From NCBI RefSeq assembly GCF_028583725.1, contig NZ_CP110680.1, positions 1,054,001 to 1,118,000 of the forward strand: a DNA stretch of 64,000 nt, in the 5' to 3' direction. The notes under the pieces are model-generated. The model did not search any database, was not told the DNA's origin, and saw only the letters and a program-made list of their open reading frames with translations. The translations under genes and the position numbers were made by a program. Each line of letters starts with the position of its first letter. Positions within the stretch are counted from its first letter, which is position 1. Origin of the DNA: Cellulomonas fimi (GTDB lineage: Bacteria; Actinomycetota; Actinomycetes; Actinomycetales; Cellulomonadaceae). Shown here in pieces: positions 62,852-64,000 of the stretch.

Positions 62852-64000
62852 ACGCGTTCACCGCGCCCGAGATCCCGTGGTCGCTGCTGAGCCCGGCGCT
62901 CATCGTCCTGCTCGCCGCGGTCGCGGGCGTGCTGGTCGAGGCGTTCGTCCCGGCCCGCGTGCGGCGGCCCGTGCAGGTCACGCTCGGTCTGGCCGCCCCC
63001 GCGGCGGCCCTGATCGCCGTCGCGGCGCTGTGGTCCGGCGTCGCGTCCGACGGCGGCACGGCCGTGCTCGGCGGCTCGCTCGTCGTCGACGGCCCGACCC
63101 TCGTGCTCCAGGGGACGATCGCGCTGCTCGCGCTGCTGTCGATCCTCGTCGTCGCGGACCGCACCGACACGGGCGAGGACGCGTTCGCGCCGTCCGCCGC
63201 GGCCGTGCCGAGCTCGGACTACGAGGAGCTCGCGCGTCGCCGCGGCCTGCAGCAGACCGAGGTCTACCCGCTGCTGCTCTTCGCGGTCGGGGGCATGCTC
63301 ATCTTCCCCGCCGCGGGCGACCTGCTGACGCTGTTCGTCGCGCTCGAGGTGCTGTCGCTGCCGCTCTACCTGCTCACCGGCATGGCCCGGCGGCGGCGCC
63401 TGCTCTCGCAGGAGGCGGCGATGAAGTACTTCCTGCTCGGCGCGTTCGCGTCCGCGATCATGCTCTTCGGCATCGCGCTGCTGTACGGCTACTCGGGCTC
63501 GCTGCGGTACTCGGATATCGCGGAGCAGACGCTCCAGGTGACGGGGGTCGACGGCCTGCTGCTCGTCGGCGCGGTCCTCGTGCTCACGGGCCTGCTGTTC
63601 AAGGTCGGCGCCGTCCCGTTCCACACCTGGACGCCCGACGTCTACCAGGGCGCACCGACGCCCATCACCGGCTTCATGGCCGCGTGCACCAAGGTCGCCG
63701 CGTTCGGCGCGCTCCTGCGCATCGTCTACGTCGTGCTGCCGGACCTCGAGTGGGACCTGTCGGTGGTGCTCTGGACCGTCGCGATCGCGACCATGGTCGT
63801 CGGCACCGTCGCCGCGCTCGTGCAGACCGACATCAAGCGGATCCTCGCGTACTCGTCGATCGCGCACGCGGGCTTCATCCTCACGGGCATCGTGGCGCTC
63901 GACGAGTCCGCGATCCCGGCGGTGCTGTTCTACCTGCTGGCCTATGGCGCGGCGACGATCGGCGCGTTCGGCATCGTCTGGCTGGTGCGCGAGCGCGCGG
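62848..64000 (+). CDS. nuoN: NADH-quinone oxidoreductase subunit N (cut by window end)
   Basis: The first 384 residues of the third antiporter-like subunit; the frame is open at the right edge. It begins with GTG (MNAFTAPEIPWSLLSPALIV) sharing 4 bases with nuoM. Visible signatures: LFVALEVLSLPLYLLTGMAR with the helix 5 glutamate, EAAMKYFLLGAFASAIMLFG, LLFKVGAVPFHTWTPDVYQG with the helix 7 lysine, and QTDIKRILAYSSIAHAGFIL. An acidic loop around residues 108-130 between helices is longer than in E. coli. It is the expected last gene of the operon. Confidence 0.96.
   Translation, partial: MNAFTAPEIPWSLLSPALIVLLAAVAGVLVEAFVPARVRRPVQVTLGLAAPAAALIAVAALWSGVASDGGTAVLGGSLVVDGPTLVLQGTIALLALLSILVVADRTDTGEDAFAPSAAAVPSSDYEELARRRGLQQTEVYPLLLFAVGGMLIFPAAGDLLTLFVALEVLSLPLYLLTGMARRRRLLSQEAAMKYFLLGAFASAIMLFGIALLYGYSGSLRYSDIAEQTLQVTGVDGLLLVGAVLVLTGLLFKVGAVPFHTWTPDVYQGAPTPITGFMAACTKVAAFGALLRIVYVVLPDLEWDLSVVLWTVAIATMVVGTVAALVQTDIKRILAYSSIAHAGFILTGIVALDESAIPAVLFYLLAYGAATIGAFGIVWLVRERA

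Overview
The window is about 74% GC chromosomal DNA from an actinobacterium. A Cellulomonas-like member of the Micrococcales fits best: it combines an arabinan-degradation locus, the classical menaquinone pathway, a proton-pumping complex I and the small HTH gene / bS22 gene pair typical of Actinobacteria. Coding density is very high. Many genes overlap by 1-8 bases (ATGA or GTGA junctions) and GTG starts are common. I see no rRNA, tRNA, insertion sequence, prophage or CRISPR array. The first gene enters from the left edge and the last (nuoN) runs off the right edge.

Layout. 1-2138: the end of a fructosamine-kinase-like gene, then an unusual protein joining an NMN-adenylyltransferase-like domain to a methyltransferase domain. 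2184-5638: a K+ uptake pair (ktrB-ktrA) divergent from an AcuC/HDAC-like deacetylase. 5780-6276: a small HTH protein and the 32-residue ribosomal protein bS22. 6499-22051: an accessory stretch holding a LacI regulator, a second lacI / FMN-reductase / MFS operon, a possible secreted-effector pair, an arabinan/arabinooligosaccharide locus (ABC transporter, two GH43, one GH51, a YesL protein), and DUF899, VOC and GNAT singletons. 22122-31250: a HAD-IB phosphatase, glutaredoxin, Rex, a YceI/MarR divergon, and a cytochrome c maturation operon (phosphatase, TlpA, CcdA, ResB, CcsB) with an unknown gene after it. 31307-47707: menaquinone synthesis genes menA, menE, menB, menC, menD, menF, menG and a menJ-like reductase, interspersed with two DUF3048 lipoproteins, a Gdx/SugE exporter with its TetR regulator, and an HtrA protease. 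47765-64000: the nuoA-N operon for complex I.

How it works together. The right half builds one respiratory chain: NADH enters complex I, electrons pass to menaquinone (made and side-chain reduced by the men genes), and c-type cytochromes are matured by the ResB/CcsB system. The redox sensor Rex is encoded in the same neighbourhood, and a good match to a Rex operator lies directly in front of the menJ-like gene and nuoA-N. In the left half, one near-identical operator sequence occurs upstream of the first lacI gene and, about 11 kb away, between the divergent arms of the arabinan locus, which ties the regulator to that locus.

I found no undescribed defence or mobile system. The most unusual items are the NMNAT-like/methyltransferase fusion, a small translationally coupled pair whose first member carries an LQRQAGN motif seen in contractile-injection-system cargo, and a NuoG in which all four cysteines of the N7 iron-sulfur cluster are replaced.
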